Shown: positions 8,334-15,652 of the stretch, one piece after another
Layout of the letters: each line of letters starts with the position of its first letter
How positions within the stretch are numbered: the first letter of the stretch is position 1
NCBI RefSeq assembly: GCF_011761305.1
Contig: NZ_JAAOZC010000003.1
Span: forward strand, 310,001-374,000
DNA from: Sphingomonas vulcanisoli
GTDB lineage: Bacteria; Pseudomonadota; Alphaproteobacteria; Sphingomonadales; Sphingomonadaceae
Direction of reading: 5' to 3'
DNA: 64,000 nt
Translations under genes and position numbers: made by a program
Notes under the pieces: model-generated
What the model was told of the DNA's origin: nothing
Databases searched by the model: none
The model's input: the letters and a program-made list of their open reading frames with translations, nothing else

Positions 8334-9230
8334 TCAATGATCGCAGGCGGCGAATTGACCGAGCAGCCAGGATGCGGCGGGGCCGGGAGGGCTGTCGTGC
8401 CGCCAGATGCCGGAAAACCGATAGGTCTGGCCGGGATGATCGGGCATCTTGAGCAATTTCAGCGTGCCCGCGACGAGATCGGGCGCGATCATCGGCAGCG
8501 GCATGTTGCCCCAGCCGATGCCCTCGCGGAGCAGCGCATGCTTGGAACCGAGATCGGCGAGCCGCCAGGTGCGCGGGCTCAGCACCGAGAAATCGCGCCC
8601 CTCGGTCAGCGGCGAACGATCGGTGAGGACGAGCTGGATATGATCGCGCGCCGCCCCCGGCAGCAATGGTTCGGCCAGCGCCAGCGGGTGATCGGGCGCC
8701 GCGACGGGCACCATCTCCACCGATCCCAGCGCGCGCGTATCGAGCTCCACCGCTTCGGATGCCAGCGGGCCGCTGACGCCGATCGCGGCGCGGCGATCGA
8801 TCACCAGCGCGTTGACCGCGCCCAGCGCCTCAACATGCAGGCGCAGCGTCACCGTCGGGTATTCGGCGGCAAAGGCGCGCAGCACGCGGCCCAGCCATTC
8901 GCCGGGGAGCAGGACATCGACCGCGAGAGTGATCTGCGCCTCCAGCCCCTGGCTCAGGCCCTTCACCTTGGCCCGGAGCGTTTCGATCCCGCGTGATACG
9001 CTGCGCGCCTCGATCAGTACGGCCTGTCCGGCCTGCGTCAGCACCGGCCTTCGCGTGCCCTCGCGATCGAACAGGGTGAGGCCGAGCTGGGCCTCGAGAT
9101 TGGCGATGCCGTAGCTGATCACCGAAACGGCGCGGTTGAGCCTCCGGCCCGCGGCGGCGAAGCTGCCCGTCTCGACCACCGCGAGGAAGACGCGAAGCTG
9201 ATCCAGGGTAGGGGTGCCGGGCTCGGACAT
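8334..9230 (-). CDS. LysR-family transcriptional regulator
   Basis: 298 aa. The N-terminal winged HTH (residues 5-65) reads LDQLRVFLAVVETGSFAAAG, RRLNRAVSVISYGIANLEAQ, LGLTLFDREGTRRPVLTQAG. A LysR substrate-binding domain follows from about 90. The ATG at 9230 opens directly at the HTH; upstream in-frame codons would add an unrelated tail. It is divergent from a small gene and the pirin gene. LysR next to pirin is a recurring pair, so it probably controls the pirin transcript. Its ligand is unknown. Confidence 0.93.
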   Translation of the reverse strand: MSEPGTPTLDQLRVFLAVVETGSFAAAGRRLNRAVSVISYGIANLEAQLGLTLFDREGTRRPVLTQAGQAVLIEARSVSRGIETLRAKVKGLSQGLEAQITLAVDVLLPGEWLGRVLRAFAAEYPTVTLRLHVEALGAVNALVIDRRAAIGVSGPLASEAVELDTRALGSVEMVPVAAPDHPLALAEPLLPGAARDHIQLVLTDRSPLTEGRDFSVLSPRTWRLADLGSKHALLREGIGWGNMPLPMIAPDLVAGTLKLLKMPDHPGQTYRFSGIWRHDSPPGPAASWLLGQFAACDH

Positions 9231-9330
9231 TTCAATTCTCTGGAATGATCGGGCCGATTTTATCCCACTTCCGCGCAATGTCGAGCATGGCCATATCGGC
9301 GGCACAACAAAGGCTCAGGACACTATCGCC

Positions 9331-9633
9331 ATGGCAACGCTCGCCCAACCGACACTCTCCCGCAGCGAATGGCATGCGGTTTCGATCGCGCTCAATGATG
9401 CGGCAGCGTCGGGCTGCAGCGGGGCGGGGCAGGGGCTGCTCGGGCGGCTCTATACCGCCGTTACCGGCAACCAGCCTCCACGTCCGTTGGCGGACGCGCG
9501 GCTGGAGATGGTGCGGCGTTTCGTCTGCGCCACCCGGCGGCACAATCCGGCCGCCAACGATCTGGTGCCCGCGCTCGAAGCGCAAGGCTTCAGCCGCGCG
9601 CAGCTCGATGCGATCGCGCTTCTCGCCGCCTGA
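9331..9633 (+). CDS. Hypothetical protein upstream of pirin
   Basis: 100 aa, mostly helical and soluble, with no signal peptide. It opens MATLAQPTLSRSEWHAVSIA and ends ALEAQGFSRAQLDAIALLAA, the end resembling a short helix-turn-helix packing unit. I do not recognise a family by name. It lies 18 bp before pirin and 100 bp from the divergent LysR start, so it is most likely the first gene of a LysR-controlled operon. ATG 9331 is favoured over in-frame codons further upstream that would run into the LysR promoter. Confidence 0.75.
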   Translation: MATLAQPTLSRSEWHAVSIALNDAAASGCSGAGQGLLGRLYTAVTGNQPPRPLADARLEMVRRFVCATRRHNPAANDLVPALEAQGFSRAQLDAIALLAA

Positions 9634-9651
9634 CAATTTAAGGAATTCAAG

Positions 9652-10350
9652 ATGATCGACGTTCGTCCGTTCGGAAGCCTGGGTGGCGAAAACCACGGCT
9701 GGCTCGATGCCAAGCATCACTTCTCTTTCTCCAACTATCATGATCCGGCCCGCAGCGGCTGGGGCAATCTGCGCGTCTGGAACGATGACGTGATCGCGCC
9801 TGGCACCGGCTTTCCGCCGCACCCGCACCGCGACATGGAGATCATCACCTACGTCCGCACCGGCGCGATTAGCCACAAGGATAGCCTTGGCAACGAGGGC
9901 CGGACCGCGGCGGGCGATGTGCAGGTGATGTCGGCCGGCACCGGCATCCGTCACGCGGAATATAATGCCGAGGATGTGCCAACGACGCTCTTCCAGATCT
10001 GGATCACGCCGACACGCACCGGCGAACAACCGAACTGGGGGCAGCGGCCCTTTCCGCGGGGCGATCGCGCGGGCAGATTCGTGGTGCTCGCGAGCGGCTT
10101 CGCCAACGACAACGACGCGCTGGCTATCCGCACCAATGCGCGCGTTCTCGGCGCGACGATCAAAGCCGGGGACACGATCGAATATCCGCTGGGGGAAGAG
10201 CGCAGGGCCTATCTTGTGCCGGCGACCGGCGCGGTGGAGATCGAAGGGCAGCGGATCAACGCCCGGGACGGCGCCGCGATAAGCGCTGTCGCAACCGTGC
10301 GCGTGACCGCGCTGGAAGACAGCGAGCTAGTGATGGTCGACGCTGCCTGA
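9652..10350 (+). CDS. Pirin family protein (YhhW-like bicupin)
   Basis: 232 aa. The N-terminal cupin has the four pirin metal ligands, His57, His59, His101 and Glu103, in FPPHPHRDMEII and GTGIRHAEYN, at the same numbers as in E. coli YhhW. The C-terminal cupin (about 145-230) is degenerate (GDTIEYPLGEERRAYLVPAT). YhhW has quercetin 2,3-dioxygenase activity in vitro; the physiological role here is unknown. It is co-directional with the 100-aa gene and divergent from the LysR gene. Confidence 0.95.
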   Translation: MIDVRPFGSLGGENHGWLDAKHHFSFSNYHDPARSGWGNLRVWNDDVIAPGTGFPPHPHRDMEIITYVRTGAISHKDSLGNEGRTAAGDVQVMSAGTGIRHAEYNAEDVPTTLFQIWITPTRTGEQPNWGQRPFPRGDRAGRFVVLASGFANDNDALAIRTNARVLGATIKAGDTIEYPLGEERRAYLVPATGAVEIEGQRINARDGAAISAVATVRVTALEDSELVMVDAA

Positions 10351-10360
10351 GCAGCAAGCC

Positions 10361-10396
10361 GCAGGGAATCGGCCGGGGTAAAGACCGATTCCCTGC
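10361..10396 (+). terminator. 12-bp perfect stem-loop after pirin, no T-run
   Basis: GCAGGGAATCGG (10361-10372) pairs perfectly with CCGATTCCCTGC (10385-10396) around a 12-nt loop, 10 bp after the pirin stop. The following bases, aagcgtttcc, lack the T-tract of a classic intrinsic terminator. It may stabilise the transcript end or work with Rho. Confidence 0.5.
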
Positions 10397-10491
10397 AAGC
10401 GTTTCCTCGGCGCCCGTTAACCACCTTCTTTGGTGTGTCTCATCCCGCACTTTTGCTGCAGCTCAAGCGTCATCCGACTTTTTCGGCCAAA

Positions 10492-10574
10492 CGCAGCGCA
10501 AAACCGCTTCGCCGCAGCGCAGCAAATAATAATCCATGAATGGCGAAAAAGCGGGTTTCTTTCGCAGCGCAGCA
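10492..10574. repeat. Three CGCAGCGCA direct repeats upstream of the sugar transferase
   Basis: CGCAGCGCA occurs at 10492-10500, and the longer CGCAGCGCAGCA at 10513-10524 and 10563-10574. Start-to-start distances are 21 and 50 bp, near whole helical turns. They lie in the 277-bp gene-free stretch before the first EPS gene and could be operator sites of a regulator. Confidence 0.45.
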
Positions 10575-10601
10575 GTGTTACTAGAAAATTAACCGGGGGT
10601 A

Positions 10602-10627
10602 GCCGGGGCGTTTCGGGGGGTAAATCG
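10602..10627 (+). promoter_or_regulatory. GCCGGGG...GGGGGG leader element and RBS of sugar transferase
   Basis: GCCGGGG at 10602-10608 and GGGGGG at 10615-10620, seven bases before the ATG. The same pair of elements is found before both sorting-signal genes. The G-run acts as the ribosome binding site, pairing with CCUCC partly through G-U. Confidence 0.45.
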
Positions 10628-11311
10628 ATGGCGAGCGTGGCGTGGTATAGCGCCCCTGCTGAAGGGTCGCGTGCAAGTGCCGGCAAATCATTTGGTCATT
10701 GGGACGGCCTTACGGTTCGAGTAATTGATGTGATCGGTAGCTTGGGGCTGCTGGTCTTCCTTGCGCCGCTGATGATCATCGTCGCCGCGCTGGTGTTTCT
10801 GACCAATCCCGGCCCGGTAATCTTCGGTCACCGTCGGATCGGCCGGCATGGCCAAAGTTTCAAATGCCTCAAGTTTCGCAGCATGGTGGTTGATGCCGAG
10901 TCGCGGTTGGAGCATCTGCTCGCCAGCGATGCGGAAGCGCGTCTGGAATGGGAGCGCGATCACAAGCTGCGCAATGATCCGCGAATCACGTCGATCGGCA
11001 GCTTCCTGCGCCGCACCAGCCTCGATGAGCTGCCGCAGCTTTTCAACGTTTTGATCGGCGAGATGAGCCTGGTCGGGCCGCGCCCGATCGTCGAGGCGGA
11101 AGTGCAGCGGTATGGCCGCTACTTCGGATATTATAAGCAGGTTCGCCCCGGTATCACGGGCATGTGGCAGGTCGGTGGCCGCAATAACACTACCTACCGC
11201 CGCCGTGTCGCGCTGGATGTCCTTTATGCGCGGACGAGTTCGGTAGGGCTCTATTGCAAGATCCTGCTGGCGACGGTGCCGAGCGTATTGGCAGCACGCG
11301 GCTCTTATTGA
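10628..11311 (+). CDS. Undecaprenyl-phosphate sugar phosphotransferase (minimal WcaJ/PglC type)
   Basis: 227 aa. It transfers a sugar-1-phosphate to undecaprenyl phosphate, the first committed step of exopolysaccharide repeat-unit synthesis. One hydrophobic re-entrant segment (about 38-60) precedes the bacterial sugar transferase domain: [44 protein letters not shown], and [18 protein letters not shown]. The multi-span N-terminal half of WcaJ/WbaP enzymes is absent, so this is the monotopic core form. It opens the EPS locus; the ATG at 10628 follows a G6 run. Confidence 0.93.
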   Translation: MASVAWYSAPAEGSRASAGKSFGHWDGLTVRVIDVIGSLGLLVFLAPLMIIVAALVFLTNPGPVIFGHRRIGRHGQSFKCLKFRSMVVDAESRLEHLLASDAEARLEWERDHKLRNDPRITSIGSFLRRTSLDELPQLFNVLIGEMSLVGPRPIVEAEVQRYGRYFGYYKQVRPGITGMWQVGGRNNTTYRRRVALDVLYARTSSVGLYCKILLATVPSVLAARGSY

Positions 11312-11326
11312 GCGGGACGCGCGGGC

Positions 11327-11527
11327 TTAAAGCCAGGCGTGACCCATTAGGGCTGCCGCAAGCCATAACAAGCTGGCCATAGGGATCGAAAAGAGCAGGG
11401 CACGGAGCGAAAACTGGTCTGCAGCAACCCGTACCCCGTTCGTGCGGCGGTCAGCGCGAATATCGCGCCAGTACGGAATTTCTGCGTTGCGTGTATCAGA
11501 CGCAGTATCAATGTCCGCAAGCCTCAC
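11327..11527 (-). CDS. Small single-span membrane protein, function unknown
   Basis: 66 aa from a GTG start with AGAGGTGG 4-5 nt upstream. A polar, charged N-terminal part (IPYWRDIRADRRTNGVRV) precedes one hydrophobic segment, LLFSIPMASLLWLAAALMG, near the C-terminus. It lies convergent to the sugar transferase, 15 bp from its stop, and divergent from the first sorting-signal gene. No family is recognised. The good ribosome binding site supports it, but no homology support is available here. Confidence 0.45.
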   Translation of the reverse strand: MRLADIDTASDTRNAEIPYWRDIRADRRTNGVRVAADQFSLRALLFSIPMASLLWLAAALMGHAWL

Positions 11528-11784
11528 AGCCCACCTCTTCTGAGCTATTGATTAATTCCTATGTAATGGAAGCAGCGGGCTTTTGTTCCATATGGTTCAC
11601 CGTCGAGAAGCCGCTGGATATCTGCAAGGCCGATACCTGTATTCGCCGAATCGGCACGATCTATCCTTGCCGCGCACAATAGTTAATCCGCCGGACCGTC
11701 GGCATTTTCGACATTGGGGCAGAAAAACGGGGAAAAAGAGCGATTATCCTAGCCAAAACTTATTGTGCACCTGCAACGCGGCTG
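11528..11784. other. Gene-free, lower-GC upstream region
   Basis: With the promoter and leader that follow, this makes a 351-bp stretch without a convincing gene. Frames are short and show no ribosome binding sites. Composition is AT-richer than average, for example attgattaattcctatgtaa and cggggaaaaagagcgattat. It probably holds upstream control sites for the first sorting-signal gene. Confidence 0.45.
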
Positions 11785-11878
11785 TTGACTCGGTCCGTAA
11801 CATTCTTTAACAAGGTTAGTAATACGTTAATTCCGCCGGGGTGGTTGGCGGTTTGGGTTCTTTAGGGGGGTTCTGTAT
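11785..11878 (+). promoter_or_regulatory. Promoter and leader of first sorting-signal gene
   Basis: TTGACT at 11785-11790 is a good -35. A -10-like TTTAAC/TAACAA lies at 11806-11813. The block TTGACTCGGTCCGTAA closely matches TTGACTCGATCGTTAA before the second sorting-signal gene. The leader then carries GCCGGGG (11835-11841), GGTTTGGG (11850-11857) and GGGGGG (11865-11870), all shared with the second gene's leader. The G6 run, 8 nt before the ATG, serves as ribosome binding site. Confidence 0.55.
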
Positions 11879-12565
11879 ATGAAGCGGCTTCTTGCTATGC
11901 TCGCCACCGGTGTGTCTGTCGCTGTCGCGACGCCATCGTTTGCGGCGACGACCGTCACTGTTCCGGTCACTTTCAACCTCGCCACTGCGTCGGTTAACAC
12001 CAACGGCAACACGACGATCTCGCAAACGAAGTCGATTTCTTCGAAGGTTATCGGCGCGGGCGATGTGGTCGATATCCAGGTCAGTTTTGCGGCTGGGCAG
12101 TCGATCACGCTGAACGGCAAGATCGATTTGCACGCTTATCTGCAGGCGGCACTTGGCCAGGCGCAAGCTTATGCCGATGAAAGCCATGCAACGATCAAGT
12201 TGCTTAACGGCGCAACGACGGTATTCAGCAGCGCAATCCCCGACGGTGATAGCGGCGCGCAGAATGCGGTTGGCGACGATTTGGGTCTCGCCAATGGCAT
12301 CACCTATAACCCGGCAGACTCGGTGACGTTCACGGGTATGGACCTCACATTCACGGTCGACGGTTTCTCTGATGATAACGGTGATCCGGTGGCTGCTGCG
12401 AACAATCGTAGCTACAATCTGGCGGGCTTCTCGGTTAGCGCGGCTAACGCGACGATCAGCGGCGTTCCTGAACCGACGACTTGGGGCATGATGGTACTCG
12501 GCTTCGGCGCTCTCGGCATCGCGATGCGCCGCCAGCCCCGCGCGCGGGTCAATTTCACCGCATAA
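11879..12565 (+). CDS. Secreted PEPxxWA-type CTERM sorting-domain protein
   Basis: 228 aa. A Sec signal peptide (MKRLLAMLATGVSVAVATPS, cleavage near residue 22) precedes a Thr/Asn/Asp-rich extracellular body. The C-terminus is a tripartite sorting signal: VPEPTTWG at 196-203, a hydrophobic stretch MMVLGFGALGIAM, and basic RR at 217-218. It matches the alphaproteobacterial PEPxxWA-CTERM form. Exosortase is expected to cleave the motif after translocation. The body has no recognised catalytic domain and may be a matrix or surface protein embedded in the polysaccharide encoded around it. Confidence 0.88.
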   Translation: MKRLLAMLATGVSVAVATPSFAATTVTVPVTFNLATASVNTNGNTTISQTKSISSKVIGAGDVVDIQVSFAAGQSITLNGKIDLHAYLQAALGQAQAYADESHATIKLLNGATTVFSSAIPDGDSGAQNAVGDDLGLANGITYNPADSVTFTGMDLTFTVDGFSDDNGDPVAAANNRSYNLAGFSVSAANATISGVPEPTTWGMMVLGFGALGIAMRRQPRARVNFTA

Positions 12566-12583
12566 TTCCAGTCTCGATCAAGG

Positions 12584-12611
12584 AAGGGCGCTCGAAAGAG
12601 CGTCCTTTTTT
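12584..12611 (+). terminator. Intrinsic terminator after first sorting-signal gene
   Basis: The stem AAGGGCGCTC / GAGCGTCCTT (one G-U pair) closes a GAAA tetraloop and runs into TTTTTT. It lies 19 bp after the stop. It could also help terminate the convergent epsL transcript. Confidence 0.85.
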
Positions 12612-12711
12612 GTGCGTCGCAATCATCGGCCTTTCCTTGTGCAATGCAGCATTGAGAGCGCGTCGATGCTCTGCGTCCTTCGCGGTAAATCGGTATCGGC
12701 GGCTGTCCTGC

Positions 12712-13953
12712 TTATTGCCCACTAATTGGGACAGGATCGAAGGCGTTGGCGCCAAAGCGCAACGCCAGGGTCGCCGTCACAATGGTCTCATTGTACCGGT
12801 AGTTTTGCTGAGCCGAATCCCGCTTGGACCGTTCGGCATGGAAGCTTAGCGAATAGCGGCCTGCCGGGCTGTAGGTCAGATCCGCCTCCGCCGTCCCGAT
12901 CCGTTCTTTGTGCGCCGGGGCCAGCTGGTTAAACAGCGGACCCACCAGAAAATTGCGCCACGCTTGCTTATAGTCGGCGCTTATGGAGAGCGAACTGGTG
13001 ACCTGCGTGAGACCGCCTATCTTGAGGGTGCTGGCGCGCACGCCGTTGGAGAGAATGGCGCTTGTCGTCTGAAAACTTCGGTTGGCCACGATACTGAATT
13101 GAAGCGTATCGCGCGGCGACCATTGCGCGGTCGCGGCGCCTATGACGCCCGAGAAATTCTGGTTCAAACCGGACTTGTCCGTATGCCGGGCGATGCCGAG
13201 CCGCCCCTCAAACTGCAGCAATATCGATGGCTGGTAGAGCAGATGCCCCTCGATCGATCGCTCGTCATAGGATGACCGGTAGCCGATCGGCGCGCCATTC
13301 AAGACGAACGCCTGGGACTCAAGGCCCCTTGAGCGCGTGAGATGCGCCTCGATCGCTGCGATATTGCCCGCCGGCGAGTAATAGCCAAACCCGACTCGGA
13401 CACCGTACCGCTGATAATCATTTACCGCGACGAGCGGGTCCGTATTGGTGCTACGCGAAAAATCGCCGCCGGCGATCAGACGAAAATCTCCCAGTATCGC
13501 GCGCGTCGCGCTGCCGGAAACGGTCGATAAGGTCTGGATCGATCGCGCCGTGCTGCGGACGTCTTGATAGGAGGTCAGCCTGCGAACGCTTCCGGCATCG
13601 ACCGTTATCGAGCTTATGGCTTGTTGATGTTTGAGCGACAGACCGAAGTCATACCCCAGATTGTTCAGATCCTTGTTGCGCGCGAAAATGGTGCGTTGGG
13701 CTGCCGCATGCCCTTGAATCCGCAGGTTGTTGCGGCTCAGATCGAGCAGCAAAATAGCTTCCGCCGTTAGACTGCGGTCCGACGAGTTCTTGCCGAACTG
13801 AGCCTTGAGGTCCGCGGGCAGGCGGTAGACGTTCGAGTCGGTCGCGCCCTGCACGCTCGCGAGCGCGGACAGGTCGGCGGCCGCCGCCGGAAAAGCGCCG
13901 ACGGTGACCGTCAGCAGCGCTATGGATGTCGTATTCCCCCGCATGATCTGCAT
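12712..13953 (-). CDS. epsL: EpsL-like outer-membrane beta-barrel, exosortase-B/EPS associated
   Basis: 413 aa. A signal peptide (MQIMRGNTTSIALLTVTVGA ... AAA) precedes a protein of repeated amphipathic strands ending in the aromatic-flanked pattern of outer-membrane barrels (VTATLALRFGANAF near the end). The pattern SVQGATDSNVYRLPADLKAQ, then repeated RxxxxYRS, YSPAGN and SISADYKQAW strands, fits the EpsL family found with exosortase B and methanolan-type EPS genes. It probably forms the outer-membrane exit path or a barrel tied to EpsE. The start is ATG 13953; ATG 13941 is also possible. It sits between the two sorting-signal genes on the opposite strand. Confidence 0.8.
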   Translation of the reverse strand: MQIMRGNTTSIALLTVTVGAFPAAAADLSALASVQGATDSNVYRLPADLKAQFGKNSSDRSLTAEAILLLDLSRNNLRIQGHAAAQRTIFARNKDLNNLGYDFGLSLKHQQAISSITVDAGSVRRLTSYQDVRSTARSIQTLSTVSGSATRAILGDFRLIAGGDFSRSTNTDPLVAVNDYQRYGVRVGFGYYSPAGNIAAIEAHLTRSRGLESQAFVLNGAPIGYRSSYDERSIEGHLLYQPSILLQFEGRLGIARHTDKSGLNQNFSGVIGAATAQWSPRDTLQFSIVANRSFQTTSAILSNGVRASTLKIGGLTQVTSSLSISADYKQAWRNFLVGPLFNQLAPAHKERIGTAEADLTYSPAGRYSLSFHAERSKRDSAQQNYRYNETIVTATLALRFGANAFDPVPISGQ

Positions 13954-14023
13954 GCCTAATGCCAAGCGGGGATTAGGGTCCAGCGCGCAACGCAGAATTA
14001 AGCTTTTGCATTGCAGCAGCCGT

Positions 14024-14120
14024 TTGACTCGATCGTTAAATTCCGTTACCTAAAATCGGACCGCATTCGCTGCCGGGGCTGGTTTGGGCGGAGTGCGACA
14101 AAGTTTTTGGGGGGTAGATT
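14024..14120 (+). promoter_or_regulatory. Promoter and leader of second sorting-signal gene
   Basis: TTGACT at 14024-14029 lies within TTGACTCGATCGTTAAATTC, with a -10-like TTACCTAAAA at 14046-14055. The leader elements GCCGGGG (14072-14078), GGTTTGGG (14081-14088) and GGGGGG (14109-14114) recur in the same order as upstream of the first sorting-signal gene. TGCATTGCAGCA lies just upstream of the -35. Confidence 0.55.
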
Positions 14121-14633
14121 ATGAAGCTGCGGAATTTCTGCTTCGTATTGGCGGCATCTGCTGGCATTGCGATGGCTCCGGCGATGGCCGAACCGATCAA
14201 TCTCGGAAACATCTATGACACGGGCGTGACCTCCCAGATGGGTTGGACGTCCAATGATACGCTTTCCGCGACCTACAACTTCACGCTCACCGCGCCGACC
14301 AGCACGCTCAGCTACACGCTGCACGATGTGACGGTTCAGGGTCTCAGCATGAAGTTTTATGACTCGAACAACACGCTGGTCAAGAACGTCCGGGTCGCCA
14401 ACAGCGGCCAGGATCGCGGCGCTGACTTGGATTTGACCGGCGGTTTGTACAAGATCACGCTGGTAGGCACCAGCATCTCCAATTTTGGTCAGCCTGGCGG
14501 TGGGTACCAGCTTTCGCTGCGTTCGAATGTCGCGGCTCCGGTACCTGGCCCTGCGGGTGCGCTCGTCGCCGTCGCGGGTGCGGGCGTGGTCGCTTTCCGC
14601 AAGCGCCGGGCTCGCAAGCTCGCAGACGCCTAA
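14121..14633 (+). CDS. Secreted protein with variant VPGPAG C-terminal sorting signal
   Basis: 170 aa. Signal peptide MKLRNFCFVLAASAGIAMAP with cleavage near AMA-EP. The body is beta-rich (LSATYNFTLTAPTSTLSYTL, LKFYD-like strands) and resembles short PEP-CTERM proteins. The tail is tripartite but not canonical: VPGPAG at 141-146, hydrophobic ALVAVAGAGVVAF, then FRKRRARK at 159-166. It recalls VPLPA/VPxPA-type signals more than PEP. It lies directly upstream of the epsD-xrtB run and shares promoter and leader elements with the other sorting-signal gene, so it is a likely XrtB substrate. Confidence 0.8.
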   Translation: MKLRNFCFVLAASAGIAMAPAMAEPINLGNIYDTGVTSQMGWTSNDTLSATYNFTLTAPTSTLSYTLHDVTVQGLSMKFYDSNNTLVKNVRVANSGQDRGADLDLTGGLYKITLVGTSISNFGQPGGGYQLSLRSNVAAPVPGPAGALVAVAGAGVVAFRKRRARKLADA

Positions 14634-14654
14634 GTCCCAGAATTCGGCAAATCA

Positions 14655-14685
14655 GGCCGTCCCGGTCATCGGGGCGGCCTTTTTT
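14655..14685 (+). terminator. Intrinsic terminator between second sorting-signal gene and epsD
   Basis: GGCCGTCCCG and CGGGGCGGCC (one G-U pair) around loop GTCAT, followed by TTTTTT. It is a strong hairpin 21 bp after the stop. It should separate the abundant sorting-protein mRNA from the eps operon, or attenuate read-through into it. Confidence 0.88.
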
Positions 14686-14767
14686 GGTTTGGGGTGATTT
14701 TGCCTTGAATATTGAGTATCCAGCCAAGCGAGCCCTTGCCCGCGTTAAGCTTTAGCTCATCGTGATC

Positions 14768-15652
14768 ATGGTACAAAAGCCGGATATGCGGGATGGTATT
14801 TTGCAGCGGACTTTGCGGCCGTGTCTCCTTCTGGTCCCGTTACTGATCGGCGGATCGCTCGCTCTTTCGGGGTGTCAGAAGAAAGCTCAGGACGAGCAGC
14901 TTGTCGCTGCGGGCAAGAGCTTCGAAGTCACGGTGCCCGAGCTCGATCAATTGCTGCGCCAGTCGCCGGCCGTAAGTAGAGAGGAGGTCGTGCCCGCGCG
15001 ACAGAAGCTCCTCGATGTGCTGATCAATCAGAAGCTGTTCGCCGATGCGGCGATCGAACAGAAACTGGATCGGGACGCTGATACGATGCAGGAGCTGGAG
15101 GCTGAGCGCCGTCGCGTCCTCGCCTCCGCTTATGTGACGCATCTCTTCACCAGCCTTGCCAAGCCAACCTCGCGCGAGGTGCAGGCTTATTATGACGCGC
15201 ATCCCAAGACCTTCGGACAACGCAAGGTCTTCACCATCAATCAAGTCTCGATCTCCGGCGAGAACCTGCCGCTCAGGGAGTTCCAGGCGGCGCTCGAGGC
15301 CGGCGGGATGGCGGGCCTCGATGCTCGGCTGGCGCAGGAAGGGATCGAGGCTCCCCAGACCAACGTGGTGATCCCGACCGACGTGCTGCCCCCGCAAACC
15401 GCGGAAGAGATGGAAAAGCTGCACGTCGGGGCGCCCGTCATCTTCAATACAGGCGGCGCCATCCATCTCGGTGTGATCGGCGCGATCCAGGACGGTAGCG
15501 TTTCGCTTGACACGGCCCGGCCGGTGATCGAGCAGCGGATCACCGAAGAGCGCCGTGACGGGGTTATCAAGGCGCAGGCCGATCGTCTGCGTGCCGATCG
15601 CGAGGTCAAGATCAGCGCGGGTCTGTTGAAGGGAGCGAAGCAGGCGCAATGA
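14768..15652 (+). CDS. epsD: EpsD-family lipoprotein, peptidyl-prolyl isomerase-like
   Basis: 294 aa. A basic N-terminus and hydrophobic core lead to lipobox LSGC (Cys36), so it is a lipoprotein. The rest is a SurA/parvulin-like chaperone: an N-terminal helical domain (LLDVLINQKLFADAAIEQKL, YVTHLFTSLAKPTSREVQAY) and a short PPIase-like region (TFGQRKVFTINQVSISGENL ... GGAIHLGVIGAIQDGSVSLD). EpsD family members accompany PEP-CTERM/EPS loci and probably help secreted or outer-membrane components fold. GTG 14762 is an alternative start. Its stop overlaps the epsE start (ATGA). Confidence 0.85.
   Translation: MVQKPDMRDGILQRTLRPCLLLVPLLIGGSLALSGCQKKAQDEQLVAAGKSFEVTVPELDQLLRQSPAVSREEVVPARQKLLDVLINQKLFADAAIEQKLDRDADTMQELEAERRRVLASAYVTHLFTSLAKPTSREVQAYYDAHPKTFGQRKVFTINQVSISGENLPLREFQAALEAGGMAGLDARLAQEGIEAPQTNVVIPTDVLPPQTAEEMEKLHVGAPVIFNTGGAIHLGVIGAIQDGSVSLDTARPVIEQRITEERRDGVIKAQADRLRADREVKISAGLLKGAKQAQ

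Noticed and set aside
10720-10740. tRNA-like TTCGA arm (cggttcgagtaattg)
   Set aside because: It lies inside the sugar transferase coding frame, and no acceptor or anticodon stem can be formed.
11753-11879. Sigma-54 (TGGCAC-N5-TTGC) promoter as known before many PEP-CTERM genes
   Set aside because: TGCACCTGCAA resembles part of it, but the GG and GC pairs with correct spacing are missing; a sigma-70-like TTGACT fits better.
14121-14633. FxDxF-type PEP-CTERM protein
   Set aside because: The N-terminal F-x-D-x-F signature is not visible, so only the tail supports a CTERM call.
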